This document shows, in pieces, positions 1-9,429 of a stretch of DNA of 64,000 nucleotides (its first letter is position 1; each line of letters starts with the position of its first letter). A program made the translations under genes and the position numbers. The stretch is from Halocynthiibacter sp. SDUM655004 (lineage in GTDB: Bacteria; Pseudomonadota; Alphaproteobacteria; Rhodobacterales; Rhodobacteraceae): positions 62,001 through 126,000 of the forward strand of contig NZ_JAPDUG010000002.1 of assembly GCF_026015885.1 (NCBI RefSeq). Direction: 5' to 3'. Below the pieces are notes generated by a model, which saw nothing but the letters and a program-made list of their open reading frames with translations, had not been told where the DNA came from and ran no database searches.

Positions 1-198
1 ACCAACGCGCAGAAGCTCAAGCTTGACCTCTGGTATGTTTATCACAGGTCACTTCTGCTGGATTTTAAGATTATCGTCGCAACAATTGGCGTGGTAATCT
101 TCGGAGAAAATGTAAACGACGACAGGATCAACACTGCGGAGAGCTGGCTTCGCGAAGTTGGCCTTGCCGAACAATTTGAAAATAAAGAGTTTGTTTAA
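1..198 (+). CDS. C-terminal end of a polyprenyl-phosphate sugar phosphotransferase (partial)
   Basis: The reading frame is open from the first base to TAA at 196-198, so only the last 65 residues are visible. They carry a stretch resembling the end of the WcaJ/ExoY-type bacterial sugar transferase domain (KLKLDLWYVYHRSLLLDFKI), where a Y-x-H-R-S-x-x-x-D-x-K-I pattern is usual. Proteins of this family move a hexose-1-phosphate from a nucleotide sugar to undecaprenyl phosphate at the inner membrane and so start assembly of a polysaccharide repeat unit. The position as first gene of the polysaccharide locus fits, with the deacetylase gene starting three bases after the stop. The amino-terminal membrane part lies outside the window, so the sugar cannot be judged. 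Confidence 0.75.
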   Translation, partial: TNAQKLKLDLWYVYHRSLLLDFKIIVATIGVVIFGENVNDDRINTAESWLREVGLAEQFENKEFV

Positions 199-201
199 GA
201 T

Positions 202-897
202 ATGAGTTTAGATATTTTTGCGTCTTCCACCGGCCCTGTTTTGGTCATTGCGCCACATCCTGACGATGAAATTCTCGGAGCTGGCGGCACAATTGCGAAG
301 CTTTGCAAAGAAGGGCGCGAGGTTCATGTTTGTGTGGTAACTTCCGGTCGTCCGCCACTTTTTTCGCCCGAGCAAACACAGCGCGTGCGCGAGGAGACGA
401 CCGCGGCGCATAAAGGCCTCGGCGTAAAGCAAACGCACTGGCTTGGCCTACCTGCAGCGGAGTTGACAGAAGTTCCGACGCGGGAGTTGAATGGCACGCT
501 CGGTAAACTCGTTGCGGAACTCGCCCCCTCTGCGCTTCTTATCCCACATGTGGGAGACATCCATATCGACCACCAGCTTGTTCATCTGGCTGCGATGGTC
601 TCTGCCCGCCCGCATCAAGAAGCCTTTCCTCCTATGATACTCGCGTATGAAACGCTGTCTGAAACCAACTGGAACACGCCAGGGGCAACGGCACCATTCA
701 TTCCGAATGTCTTTGTCGATATTACCGACACGCTAGAAGACAAACTGACCGCTTTCGCCATGTTCGGAAGCCAAGACCGAGGCGCGCCGCATGAACGGTC
801 TGTGCCAAGTCTTCGCGCGCTCGCGACGCTGCGCGGCGCAACGGTGCATCGCCACGCCGCAGAAGCTTTCATCCTGATCCGTCACGTTGGAGGCTAA
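202..897 (+). CDS. PIG-L (LmbE-like) deacetylase family protein
   Basis: This 231-residue protein has the PIG-L signature near the start (APHPDDEILGAGG, with H19, D21 and D22) and the second metal-binding part HIDHQLVH at about residues 121-128. PIG-L enzymes are zinc hydrolases that remove N-acetyl groups from amino-sugar conjugates and similar metabolites. The gene lies between a sugar transferase and a DegT aminotransferase, so deacetylation of a repeat-unit sugar or its precursor is the obvious inferred role. The ATG at 202 follows the upstream stop by three bases, which implies cotranscription. The length is normal for the family. The fold is sure; the substrate is not known. Confidence 0.85.
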   Translation: MSLDIFASSTGPVLVIAPHPDDEILGAGGTIAKLCKEGREVHVCVVTSGRPPLFSPEQTQRVREETTAAHKGLGVKQTHWLGLPAAELTEVPTRELNGTLGKLVAELAPSALLIPHVGDIHIDHQLVHLAAMVSARPHQEAFPPMILAYETLSETNWNTPGATAPFIPNVFVDITDTLEDKLTAFAMFGSQDRGAPHERSVPSLRALATLRGATVHRHAAEAFILIRHVGG

Positions 898-898
898 C

Positions 899-2059
899 AT
901 GCAGAAATGGCCTCATTTTTCCCAAGACGAAATCGACGCAGTGACCGAGGTGCTGGCCTCCGGCAAGGTTAACGCTTGGACCGGTCCTTATGTGAAGGAT
1001 TTCGAAAACGCCTTTGCCGCACATTTCGGCGTGAATCACGCGATAGCCGCGATGAACGGATCGGTGACGCTCAACCTCGCGTTGCGTACACTCGGCATCC
1101 AGCCCGGTGACGAAGTGATCGTGACACCGCGCAGTTTCGTGGCTTCGGCCTCCTGCCTCCTGCTTTTTGGTGCTATACCTGTATTTGCCGACGTGGATCC
1201 CGACAGTCAAAACATCACCCCCGAAACCGTCGCGCCGCTTATAACCGACAAAACCAAGGGCATCATCCCTGTTCACCTCGCGGGCTGGCCTTGCGATATG
1301 GCTAGCTTCATGGAGCTGGCCAATGAGCACAACCTTTGGGTGATCGAGGACTGCGCGCAAGCGCACGGCGCTCGGATCGGTGATTCTCATGTGGGCAGCT
1401 TTGGCGATTTCGGCTCGTTTTCCTTCTGTCAGGACAAGATCATGACAACGGGCGGCGAAGGCGGGATGCTTGTCTGTCAGGATGAAGAACTCTGGAAATC
1501 GGCGTGGAGCTACAAAGATCACGGCAAGAATTACGATACCGTATTCAATACCAACCATCCGCCGGGATTCCGCTGGCTACACGAAAACCTCGGCACCAAC
1601 TACCGGATGCCCGGCATTGCGGCGGCCATTGGTTCCGCACAATTGAAGAAGCTCGATGATTGGGTCGCGCATCGGACCAAAATTTCCATGATCCTTGCCG
1701 ATGCCACACAAAACCTCGACGTCCTTCGAACACCTCTGCCGACCGAAACCATGACGCACGCGTTCTACCGCTTCTATGCATTCGTGCGCCCTGAAGCGCT
1801 GGCAACAGGTTGGTCGCGTGACAGGATCATCAAAGAAGTATCTGACAAAGGCTTCCCGATATTTTCCGGCAGCTGCTCTGAAATCTATCGCGAAAAAATG
1901 TTCCGCGACCGAGGTTTCGCACCAAAAGAGCCGCTCCCTGTGGCGCGCGAACTTGGCGAAACGAGCCTTGCGTTCCTCGTCGATCCGACTGTTACCGAAG
2001 ACGCCGCCAACGCCCTCGCTGAATGCCTGACCGCCGTGTGCACCAAGGCAACCGCATGA
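899..2059 (+). CDS. DegT/DnrJ/EryC1/StrS-family sugar aminotransferase
   Basis: This is a PLP-dependent aminotransferase of 386 residues, the usual size for DegT/StrS enzymes, which aminate keto-sugars attached to nucleotides. The expected landmarks are present: DCAQAHGA around residue 151 for the cofactor ring, and FSFCQDKIMTTGGEGGM with Lys180 as the likely Schiff-base lysine. I chose ATG at 899 because GGAGG lies six bases upstream; a TTG at 887 would overlap the deacetylase gene. Its stop overlaps the next start in an ATGA arrangement. With a formyltransferase in the same locus, a plausible but unproven product is an aminated sugar that is then N-formylated. Confidence 0.88.
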   Translation: MQKWPHFSQDEIDAVTEVLASGKVNAWTGPYVKDFENAFAAHFGVNHAIAAMNGSVTLNLALRTLGIQPGDEVIVTPRSFVASASCLLLFGAIPVFADVDPDSQNITPETVAPLITDKTKGIIPVHLAGWPCDMASFMELANEHNLWVIEDCAQAHGARIGDSHVGSFGDFGSFSFCQDKIMTTGGEGGMLVCQDEELWKSAWSYKDHGKNYDTVFNTNHPPGFRWLHENLGTNYRMPGIAAAIGSAQLKKLDDWVAHRTKISMILADATQNLDVLRTPLPTETMTHAFYRFYAFVRPEALATGWSRDRIIKEVSDKGFPIFSGSCSEIYREKMFRDRGFAPKEPLPVARELGETSLAFLVDPTVTEDAANALAECLTAVCTKATA

Positions 2060-3135
2060 AGAAACTGGTTTTTGTTCAAGCGGGGTTTGGCGCAGGCGGA
2101 GCCGAAAAAATCATCAACCTCATCGCCCGGCACCGACATGAGCGCGGCGACGAGGTCACTGTTCTGGCGCTCTATGGCTCACCGGAGGAAAGCTATTTCC
2201 CCTACCCGCCCGGAATTACGCTCAAGACGATGGAAGGCGATGGACAACGCGCAAAGCCAGGCATTCGCGGCGCGCTCATGCAGGCGCTCTGGGTGCGGAA
2301 ACAAATCAAATCAATTGCACCCGATGCCGTTCTATCGTTCCTGACGCGCGTTAATGTTATTTCATCACTCGCAATGCAGGGTATGTCGATTCCGCTCACG
2401 GTTTCAGAGCGGAACAACCCCAACAAACAACGCAATGGAAGAGTTTGGCGCACCCTGATCAAACGTATGTTCGCCCGTGCCGACCACATCGTCTTACAAA
2501 CAAAAGGATCGTTCGAACTCCTCGAGCAGGACCAATACGCAAAAGCGACAGTTATCCCAAACCCGTGTTTCATTGCGGGCCACCGGACCTCGAAGAAGCG
2601 CGACAAAAAGCATATTGTCGCCGTTGGCAGACTCACCGCGCAAAAAGGGTTTGAAGTTCTGATAAAGGCTTTCGCCAAAGTTAACGCCCAGCATCCTGAT
2701 GCCAAACTCACAATCTGGGGCGAAGGCGAAGAGCGCGAGAACCTTACGAAACAAATTGAAGAACTCGGCCTTTCGGAGGTTGTTTCGCTTCCGGGAAACA
2801 CAGAAGCTCCAATGGAATGGGTGAAAACCGCGCCGACTTTGGTGCTGTCCTCGCACTACGAGGGTTTTCCGAATGTACTGGCCGAGGCGATGAGCGCGGG
2901 AATGGCAGTCATTGCCACTGACTGTCCATGGGGGCCATCTGATCTGGTATCTGACAGCGTAAATGGCCTGCTCGTTCCCGTCGGAGATAGCGCCGCCCTG
3001 AGCCGTGCAATTACGCGCCTATTGGATAAACCCGAATTGCAAACCAGTTTCGGCAGAGAAGCCGCGAAAACCGCGTCTAAATTCGAGCTTGAGACGATTT
3101 TAAATCAATGGGATCAAGTTTTAGACCGCCCCTGA
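2056..3135 (+). CDS. GT4-family glycosyltransferase
   Basis: This 359-residue GT-B fold glycosyltransferase opens with the nucleotide-sugar glycosyltransferase pattern FVQAGFGAGGAEK. In the C-terminal half it has a GRLTAQKGFE donor-domain start and the retaining-enzyme E-x7-E region (EGFPNVLAEAMSAG). Such enzymes add one sugar to the lipid-linked repeat unit on the cytoplasmic face. The start codon shares bases with the preceding stop (ATGA at 2056-2059), so translation is probably coupled to the aminotransferase gene. Donor and acceptor cannot be read from sequence. Confidence 0.88.
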   Translation: MKKLVFVQAGFGAGGAEKIINLIARHRHERGDEVTVLALYGSPEESYFPYPPGITLKTMEGDGQRAKPGIRGALMQALWVRKQIKSIAPDAVLSFLTRVNVISSLAMQGMSIPLTVSERNNPNKQRNGRVWRTLIKRMFARADHIVLQTKGSFELLEQDQYAKATVIPNPCFIAGHRTSKKRDKKHIVAVGRLTAQKGFEVLIKAFAKVNAQHPDAKLTIWGEGEERENLTKQIEELGLSEVVSLPGNTEAPMEWVKTAPTLVLSSHYEGFPNVLAEAMSAGMAVIATDCPWGPSDLVSDSVNGLLVPVGDSAALSRAITRLLDKPELQTSFGREAAKTASKFELETILNQWDQVLDRP

Positions 3136-3432
3136 ACATGAAACTGTCTTTAAAAGAGCCGTCATTTTCGAACCTGCAAAATCCATGCCGGTCGCGGTAT
3201 GAAGCCGCCCCTTAATCGAAAGAAATTACGAATATTGAAGCCAAAATGCTGAATTTCAGGGCCATCGAAAAGAAACTCGTTGGTTAATATGACGTCGGAA
3301 GGACCATTGGCTTGCCGAACGCATTTCCTGTAGCGCTTGCTTTGAAATTGCGGCTATGAAAGCCTATAACCAACTGGAAATTGGCAACATTCCAAAAACG
3401 ATTTGTTTAAGTAGCAGGGTATACACGTTCAC
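3136..3432. other. Gene-free spacer before the formyltransferase gene
   Basis: This 297-base, fairly AT-rich stretch holds no convincing reading frame, hairpin with a T-run, or clear -35/-10 pair. It presumably carries the promoter of the formyltransferase gene, but I cannot place it. Confidence 0.4.
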
Positions 3433-4341
3433 ATGAAAATCATTCTGATCGGAGCAGTTGAATCAACCAAGTTGTCCCTTGAAGCACTGGTTGACGCCGG
3501 CCTCACACCGTCACATCTCGTGACGCTTCATCCAAGGTTGGCTGCGCGGCATTCTGACTTTGTCGATCTAAATGCGCTTGCGGCATCTGCGGGCACAGAG
3601 GTGATCCATTGCAACAATATCAACGATGCTGAAACCCTTGCGGACCTAAAGGCGATCGAGCCTGATCTCTGCCTCGTTCTGGGCTGGTCACAGATCTGTC
3701 GCGAAGAGTTCCGCAGCATTCCCCGCCTCGGCTCCATCGGTTTTCACCCTGCCCCGCTACCGAAAATGCGCGGACGAGCAGTCATACCTTGGACCATTCT
3801 TGAGGATGTGAGGGAAACCGCCGCAACGCTGTTCTGGATCGACGCAGGGATGGATTCAGGCGACATAATCGGGCAAAGAATTGTGCGCTTGTCACCAGAT
3901 GAAACGGCCCGAAGCCTTTATGACAAACAGACAAGCGCGCTCGCGGAAATGCTTCCCGAAGTAGTAAAATCCGCCTTGGACGGCACGCTTAAGCCCCAAC
4001 CACAGGATCACAGCCAAGCAAGCTACTGCGCAAAGCGTACGCCGGAAGACGGGCGCATTGACTGGACCGATACCGCCGCGAACATCGAGCGCTTTATTCG
4101 CGCAGTTGGCGCACCCTACCCCGGCGCGTTTTGCGATTTTGGAGAAGACGACCGACTTTGGATCGACAGCGCGCGCCTTGCAGCACCGACACCTGAGTAC
4201 ATTGGGATCACGGGACAAATTCAGGCCAAAACCGACGGAGGGTTTCTAATCCTCTGCGGAGACCGGAAATGTATTGAGGTTCTGGAGTGGCGCAGCAAAA
4301 GCGGAAAACCACCTCGCCAGCATGAAGTCTTGGGGCGTTAG
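3433..4341 (+). CDS. Formyltransferase family protein, probable amino-sugar N-formyltransferase
   Basis: The 302-residue protein has an N-terminal formyl_trans_N domain (about 1-180) with HPAPLPKMRGRA at 105-116 and MDSGDII at 140-146, and a C-terminal formyl_trans_C domain starting near RTPEDGRIDW. The second part resembles the N-formylating half of ArnA, where 10-formyl-tetrahydrofolate formylates UDP-4-amino-arabinose. The usual catalytic triad is Asn-His-Asp. His105 and Asp141 are present, but the N-x-H asparagine position reads Gly103 (GFH), as I recall for one subfamily. The polysaccharide context and the DegT aminotransferase nearby favour sugar N-formylation over initiator-tRNA formylation. 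ATG 3433 is the first in frame; no strong ribosome site is visible. Confidence 0.75.
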   Translation: MKIILIGAVESTKLSLEALVDAGLTPSHLVTLHPRLAARHSDFVDLNALAASAGTEVIHCNNINDAETLADLKAIEPDLCLVLGWSQICREEFRSIPRLGSIGFHPAPLPKMRGRAVIPWTILEDVRETAATLFWIDAGMDSGDIIGQRIVRLSPDETARSLYDKQTSALAEMLPEVVKSALDGTLKPQPQDHSQASYCAKRTPEDGRIDWTDTAANIERFIRAVGAPYPGAFCDFGEDDRLWIDSARLAAPTPEYIGITGQIQAKTDGGFLILCGDRKCIEVLEWRSKSGKPPRQHEVLGR

Positions 4342-4399
4342 AGTTCGCTACGACTAGCCACGCTTACATGGCGCGCATCGAAGTTACCCGATAGCCGCT

Positions 4400-5653
4400 T
4401 CAGTTGGCTTTCGCAAAGCGAAGTTTTCCATATTTCGAAGCTTGGCGATTTGGGTCTGTAGGGATTGTCGTTGTGATTCCCATCGCAACGACCCAAGGCA
4501 TTATCAGGAAACGTCCATAAACATGCGGCAGTGCCGTGAGAACGATGCAATAGGTCAAAATCGTTACCATCAGATACAGACCGCCGTTCAGGCTGCCCGT
4601 GTTGAGGATTACCGAGCTAGAGCGCGCAAAGATCACAACAAGCAATAGCAAGAACCCGAATAGAGCAACAACTCCACCTTCGGTTAAGAACAAAAGATAG
4701 GCGTTGTGAACCGGCGCATTGTGAGAGCTCAACTCGCGGAACTGATCAAATCCCATTCCGATAAAGAGGTACTCTTCCGCCAAATCAAAGGCCTCGTACG
4801 TCAGCACCAAACGCCCATCCAGCGTCCCAAATTCTCGAATATCGCCGGCAGTAAAGCCAGCAACCACACGTTTTTGGAAGATTTCAGGCAATATTTCAGT
4901 GCCAAACACCATAACAACCCCGACCATAATAGCGACCAACACAGCTAGAACGAGGAAGTTGCGCGGGGCGTCCTTGCCGAGAACCATCATGCCCAGAAAA
5001 GCAAACATGTAGCTCCCCATACCCGTGTTGGAGCCCGTTAACATCACGGTGTAAAAGATGATCGCAAGGATGCTCCAAGCCAACCATTTCGGAAACCATC
5101 CGACACGCGTCAAAACGACCACAAGCGGCACCGTCATTGCAAGCAAGGCCCCAAGTTCATTGGTCCGTTCAACAAGCCCGCGAAGCCGCCCATTCACGGC
5201 AACAAAGCGTTCGCTCACTTCGATTTCGAAAACGATGAGAGATATACCGTGAAGGCAAATAACGACGATCGCCGCAAGAAATGACAGCCCGACAATCCAG
5301 GCCTCGCGGTGGTTCCTTCGCAACAAAACGATAGGGAAAATCACAAAAGAAAAGACATACTGCCCCACGCCGATCAGCCCGCTTGTACTGTCACCATTGA
5401 TGACCGAGCTGAACAGCAGCGCACCGCAAAACATCGCAAGTGCAATGTAATATAACTCGGACAATGATCCGAACAGTCTCCGCGGGATGCCGTGGTTTGC
5501 GAGCATCACAACCAAGCAAAGAAGAGCGCAAAAATCAGCGAGCGTAAAATAAATTCCCGGAACGCGCGCCGCGTTTATAGGCGCGAAAAAAGCTGCACAA
5601 GCCGCCAGAAACAGCTCGATCTTGTCTAGTCTCGAAGATCGGTTCTGCTGCAC
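4400..5653 (-). CDS. O-antigen ligase / Wzy-type polymerase-like membrane protein
   Basis: This polytopic membrane protein has about ten hydrophobic segments and a periplasmic loop before the last ones, the layout of Wzy polymerases and WaaL-type ligases, which join polysaccharide repeat units or transfer the finished chain. I prefer GTG at 5653 (417 residues) because AGAGGAAAGG lies just upstream; a TTG at 5686 would add 11 residues without that support. It is divergent from the Wzc-like gene and convergent with the formyltransferase gene. Sequence conservation in this superfamily is poor, so polymerase and ligase cannot be separated here. Confidence 0.72.
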   Translation of the reverse strand: MQQNRSSRLDKIELFLAACAAFFAPINAARVPGIYFTLADFCALLCLVVMLANHGIPRRLFGSLSELYYIALAMFCGALLFSSVINGDSTSGLIGVGQYVFSFVIFPIVLLRRNHREAWIVGLSFLAAIVVICLHGISLIVFEIEVSERFVAVNGRLRGLVERTNELGALLAMTVPLVVVLTRVGWFPKWLAWSILAIIFYTVMLTGSNTGMGSYMFAFLGMMVLGKDAPRNFLVLAVLVAIMVGVVMVFGTEILPEIFQKRVVAGFTAGDIREFGTLDGRLVLTYEAFDLAEEYLFIGMGFDQFRELSSHNAPVHNAYLLFLTEGGVVALFGFLLLLVVIFARSSSVILNTGSLNGGLYLMVTILTYCIVLTALPHVYGRFLIMPWVVAMGITTTIPTDPNRQASKYGKLRFAKAN

Positions 5654-5725
5654 AAATTGCCTTTCCTCTGAGAACTGTGATACCAAAACGCGAATTTAGA
5701 TTAAAAACTTAACTTTTGGCCAACT

Positions 5726-5755
5726 TTTGAACAATATTTTAATGTTTGTTTCAAA
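5726..5755. promoter_or_regulatory. Inverted repeat in the wzy-like/wzc-like divergent promoter region
   Basis: TTTGAA and TTCAAA face each other across 18 bases in a very AT-rich 180-base divergent region. It could be an operator for one or both polysaccharide genes. Chance is a real alternative given the base composition. Confidence 0.3.
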
Positions 5756-5836
5756 TTAAACATGGATTCAATAGGCTTCTAAATAATAAAACCAGTTTGT
5801 TAAGTGAATTGATCCAAAAGCTTGTACTCGTAATTA

Positions 5837-7957
5837 TTGACTGGACGTACCTTGAAACATTCATTCGGAAAGAAAGTGCCCAACAAAAGGTCGGACGCTA
5901 ACGGTGATGACTCATTTTCTTCGCCGTACTTTCTACAGAACGATGACCAGAGTTCCGGGATTGGCCTTTCGAATATTGTCGCGGCGCTCTACCGAAACCT
6001 GAAATACATTCTATTTCTGAGCTTTGTAGGCGCTGTTCTCGGCTATGTTTTCGTCGAAGAGCGTGGGCCGTCCTATGTGGCCGATGCTGTTGTTGTTTTG
6101 CAGCCCGACAACTCCGCACTGGATATTCTAGACATCTCCGATGGGCTAAGCACCAACCGCTCCACCGTCGAGACCCAACTTGATGTGTTTCGCTCCACCG
6201 AATTGCTTGGCGAGGTTGTGGATCGGACGCTTACGAAATATTCCGCCGCCCTTGCCGATGGGAGCGCCGGAGTACCGCCTATTCCCGACGTACCGCGCGG
6301 TGAGCAGGTTAAGTGGTTGGCCAATGCCATGAGCGTTGGCCGCAAAGGCGAGAGCCTCGCGTTGCGCATTGAAGTTCGCGCGCCCGATCCCGTACTTGCC
6401 GCGGATTTGGCAAATGAAATTGGCCAGACATATATCGACCGCCGCATTGACCAGAAAACCAGCGAAATCTCGATGGCTACCGATATTCTGCGGAAACGGA
6501 CGACAGAGACAGGTCAGCAACTGGCCGAAAACGAGAAAGAGCTTGCTGAACTTGTTCATAGCAAGCGGCTGAATGATACGGAGCTTGAGCGCAAATTGCG
6601 CGCGCGCGTAGCCCAGCTAACGGCGCAGCGTGATAATTTCAATGTCCGCACCGACGCAGACCAGACCCGTCTCGACCAGATAAACACCGAAATCGATACC
6701 CTCGAAAATCAGTTGATCGAGCGCACCATTGCAACGATCCAGCAAGAAGAACTGACACGGGAAATCGACAGCAATCGCCAGCATCACGACCAGTTGTTCG
6801 AGCAGTTGCTTCGTGTAGAAGCGGAAAACATCATCATGAGCCCCGGTGCCATTATGGTATCCGCCGCCCATCCGCCAACGTCGCCGACGGGCCTTAGCCC
6901 CAAAACTGCTGCGGCTCTTGGCTTTGTATCCACCAGTTTTTTCTCGATTTTGATAACCGTCTTCCTCGCGGCCTTTGACCGCCGCATCCGTACCACCGAA
7001 CAGGTCGAGTCCATTCTTCAGGCCCCTTGTTTCGGAACTGTCCCCCTTCAGAAAGAAGGTGATGCAATCACGCTTTACCAATCGCTGAAATCGGCCAAGG
7101 AAAAAGGGAAGCAGAAGGTCAAAGACATAAAAGCCAAGGCCCGCGCTCTGCGTCGTGGTGAGAAATCCGAAGTCGACAAGGCGATGGACAAGCACTTCCT
7201 CCTAAGCCAAATGCAACACGGTCACCGTTCAATATTTGCAACGGCAATCCGCAAAATCTATTTCAACCTCCACACGCAGCTTCCGCGGAACAAGACCTCT
7301 ACGCTTGGCATAACCTCGTGTTTGCCAAACGAAGGTAAATCAACTGTCTCAACATGCTTGGCCTTCGCCGCTACGGTGAAAAAACAGCGCATTGCGATTG
7401 TCGATTTCGATATGTGGCACCACGGTGTGGAATCCCTCACCGGAACTGACAAACAACCAAGCAAACCACGCGAGAGCTTTGATATTCGGGGCCCAATCGA
7501 AGACGCGTCGGCGATTGAACCCGCCTCGCTTGAAGATTGGTTCACAAAGGGCGCGACGCTTGATGAAATCCGCATTAGCGCCTCTCAATTCGAGAACGTG
7601 GATATCTACCCATGGGTGGTGCGTCATGACGAAGGGTTTGTTGATATTGACGAGGCCAAGGTGAAGAACCTGTTCCGCCGCCTGCGCGCGGAATATGACT
7701 TGATCCTTGTTGATACTGCGCCTTTCCTTCTGGTCAGCGAGACCACTGTAATCACGAGTGAGCTCGACGGGTTTATCGTTATTGTGGCGTGGGAAAAGGT
7801 CACAGACCGCGTTCTGCTCGACCTTAAGCGGGCGATGGATTTGGCCAAGGTCAAAGTCATTGGCTCGATCCTTAATGGTATCGACCCAACCAAGCAAAAG
7901 CTCTATGGCTTGGGTGAATATATGCAGTATTACAAAGGGCCGGACGGCTATACCTGA
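5837..7957 (+). CDS. Wzc-like polysaccharide co-polymerase with BY-kinase domain
   Basis: This 706-residue protein controls chain length and export in the Wzx/Wzy pathway. It has a first membrane segment at about 57-73, a periplasmic Wzz-like domain with coiled coil (about 200-325), a second membrane segment at about 358-380 and a C-terminal cytoplasmic tyrosine kinase. Kinase marks are Walker A CLPNEGKST (495-503), Walker A' IVDFDMW (521-527) and Walker B LILVDTA (632-638). The tail is tyrosine-rich (Y690, Y695, Y698, Y699, Y705), the usual autophosphorylation cluster. Between the second membrane segment and the kinase lies a long lysine/arginine-rich linker (about 415-445). The start is uncertain: TTG 5837, TTG 5852 or GTG 5876, none with a good ribosome site. 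Confidence 0.9.
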   Translation: MTGRTLKHSFGKKVPNKRSDANGDDSFSSPYFLQNDDQSSGIGLSNIVAALYRNLKYILFLSFVGAVLGYVFVEERGPSYVADAVVVLQPDNSALDILDISDGLSTNRSTVETQLDVFRSTELLGEVVDRTLTKYSAALADGSAGVPPIPDVPRGEQVKWLANAMSVGRKGESLALRIEVRAPDPVLAADLANEIGQTYIDRRIDQKTSEISMATDILRKRTTETGQQLAENEKELAELVHSKRLNDTELERKLRARVAQLTAQRDNFNVRTDADQTRLDQINTEIDTLENQLIERTIATIQQEELTREIDSNRQHHDQLFEQLLRVEAENIIMSPGAIMVSAAHPPTSPTGLSPKTAAALGFVSTSFFSILITVFLAAFDRRIRTTEQVESILQAPCFGTVPLQKEGDAITLYQSLKSAKEKGKQKVKDIKAKARALRRGEKSEVDKAMDKHFLLSQMQHGHRSIFATAIRKIYFNLHTQLPRNKTSTLGITSCLPNEGKSTVSTCLAFAATVKKQRIAIVDFDMWHHGVESLTGTDKQPSKPRESFDIRGPIEDASAIEPASLEDWFTKGATLDEIRISASQFENVDIYPWVVRHDEGFVDIDEAKVKNLFRRLRAEYDLILVDTAPFLLVSETTVITSELDGFIVIVAWEKVTDRVLLDLKRAMDLAKVKVIGSILNGIDPTKQKLYGLGEYMQYYKGPDGYT

Positions 7958-7993
7958 TCCCATTGCCCCCCTCTTCAGACAAGGCTGATCCCT

Positions 7994-9328
7994 TTGGAAT
8001 TTTCGATCCGTAAATTTATCCATTCCCGCTCGGGCAGCTTTGAGGGGGTTCTAAAGCACATTGGAATCCTGATTTCGGCCAACGCGATTGTTGCACTGCT
8101 CGGGCTTTGTACGCTTGTGGTTATGACACGCTCGCTCGGAGTTGTTGGCCTTGGCCTTCTCGCCTTGATCGAAGCCTATCCCCGTGCCGTTGACCTGATC
8201 TTCCGTTTTGAGCCGCTGCAAGCAGTGATCCGCTATGGCACCAAGGCTTTAGAGAGGAACGACGAAACAGCCCTTCTCAGGCTAATCAAATGGGGAACCC
8301 TGCTTGATTTTTGTGGCGCAGCGTTTGCAGCTGTTATCGCCCTTTCGACCCTCTCAATCGCAAATCACTGGATCGACCTCCCGCAAGATCAACTTGTGTT
8401 GGCCTATATCTTCGCTGCAACGCTTTTTGGTTATGCTTCGACAACAAGTGTTGCGGTGCTACGGCTATTCTCGCGCTTTGATCTCTATGCCAAGGTTCTC
8501 GTAATAACCGCCTTCGCCCGCTTTCTCTTGGCTGTCGTGCTTTGGCTCCTTGACGCCCCGTTTATTGCGTTTTTCTGGCTGGTCGTCGTCGATGCACTTT
8601 TGCAGCACATCTTGCCCTTGATCATCGGATGGTCTCTCATCAAAAAACGGATCAATATTCCCGTACACAGCGTGAGCATGAGCGGAGTTCTAGCTGAAAA
8701 CCCCGGTATTCTGCGATATATCTTCAACGCAAATGCCAATGTGCTGTCCCGAAATTCGACGAAGCAGCTAGATATCATCATATTGGGTGGTCTGGTTAGC
8801 CCGCGAGATATCGGCCTTTACCAGATAGCAAAACGCGTTGCGCTGTCGGCGCTGCGGGTCTCAAAGCCAATACAAACTGTGATTTTCCCTAAATTGGCAC
8901 AGTTATGGGAGCAAGGCGAACGCACCCGCCTTCAGCGGCTTGTGTTCCGCTTTCACACGCTGCTCTTGTGTCTTGGTGCACCCGTCGTTCTTGTATTCTT
9001 TTTCTGGGGCGAGAAAATCATTCCAACGATATTTGGTGCAGAATTCTCCGACGCAACACCGCTCCTGACAATCCAACTCGCCGCATCAACCGTATTCATG
9101 GCATCGTCCGTCTTTAACTCAGCCCTCCTGGGCATCGATCAAGACAGGCAGCTACTCATGGTCACACTTACATCCTCACTGGTGTTCCTCGGTGGGCTGT
9201 TTCTCTTTGTTCCGACCTTCGGAATAATTGCTGCAAGCTGGCTTACCTTGGTCATGAACGTGATCTGGTCCGCGGGGTGCTACTTCTTCTTCATAAAAAG
9301 AATGCGAGATAGCACACGCGCCTCATAG
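7994..9328 (+). CDS. Wzx-like oligosaccharide flippase
   Basis: This 444-residue, strongly hydrophobic protein has about twelve membrane segments and the N-terminal pattern of polysaccharide flippases of the MOP superfamily (TRSLGVVGLGLLALIEAYPR). It should flip lipid-linked repeat units to the periplasm, upstream of the Wzy-like polymerase and under control of the Wzc-like protein. The only start in a good place is TTG at 7994 with AAGG eight bases upstream, 36 bases after the kinase stop, so the two genes are probably cotranscribed. Sugar specificity cannot be inferred. Confidence 0.82.
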   Translation: MEFSIRKFIHSRSGSFEGVLKHIGILISANAIVALLGLCTLVVMTRSLGVVGLGLLALIEAYPRAVDLIFRFEPLQAVIRYGTKALERNDETALLRLIKWGTLLDFCGAAFAAVIALSTLSIANHWIDLPQDQLVLAYIFAATLFGYASTTSVAVLRLFSRFDLYAKVLVITAFARFLLAVVLWLLDAPFIAFFWLVVVDALLQHILPLIIGWSLIKKRINIPVHSVSMSGVLAENPGILRYIFNANANVLSRNSTKQLDIIILGGLVSPRDIGLYQIAKRVALSALRVSKPIQTVIFPKLAQLWEQGERTRLQRLVFRFHTLLLCLGAPVVLVFFFWGEKIIPTIFGAEFSDATPLLTIQLAASTVFMASSVFNSALLGIDQDRQLLMVTLTSSLVFLGGLFLFVPTFGIIAASWLTLVMNVIWSAGCYFFFIKRMRDSTRAS

Positions 9329-9429
9329 CTCTGAAGTGTTGTTGTTGTAGGTAAAGCGCCCTGCATTGCCTTTGTCGCGTTATCATGCGTCGGTAAAAGA
9401 ATTTCGACCTGAAAGCGTTTTCCTCGGTT

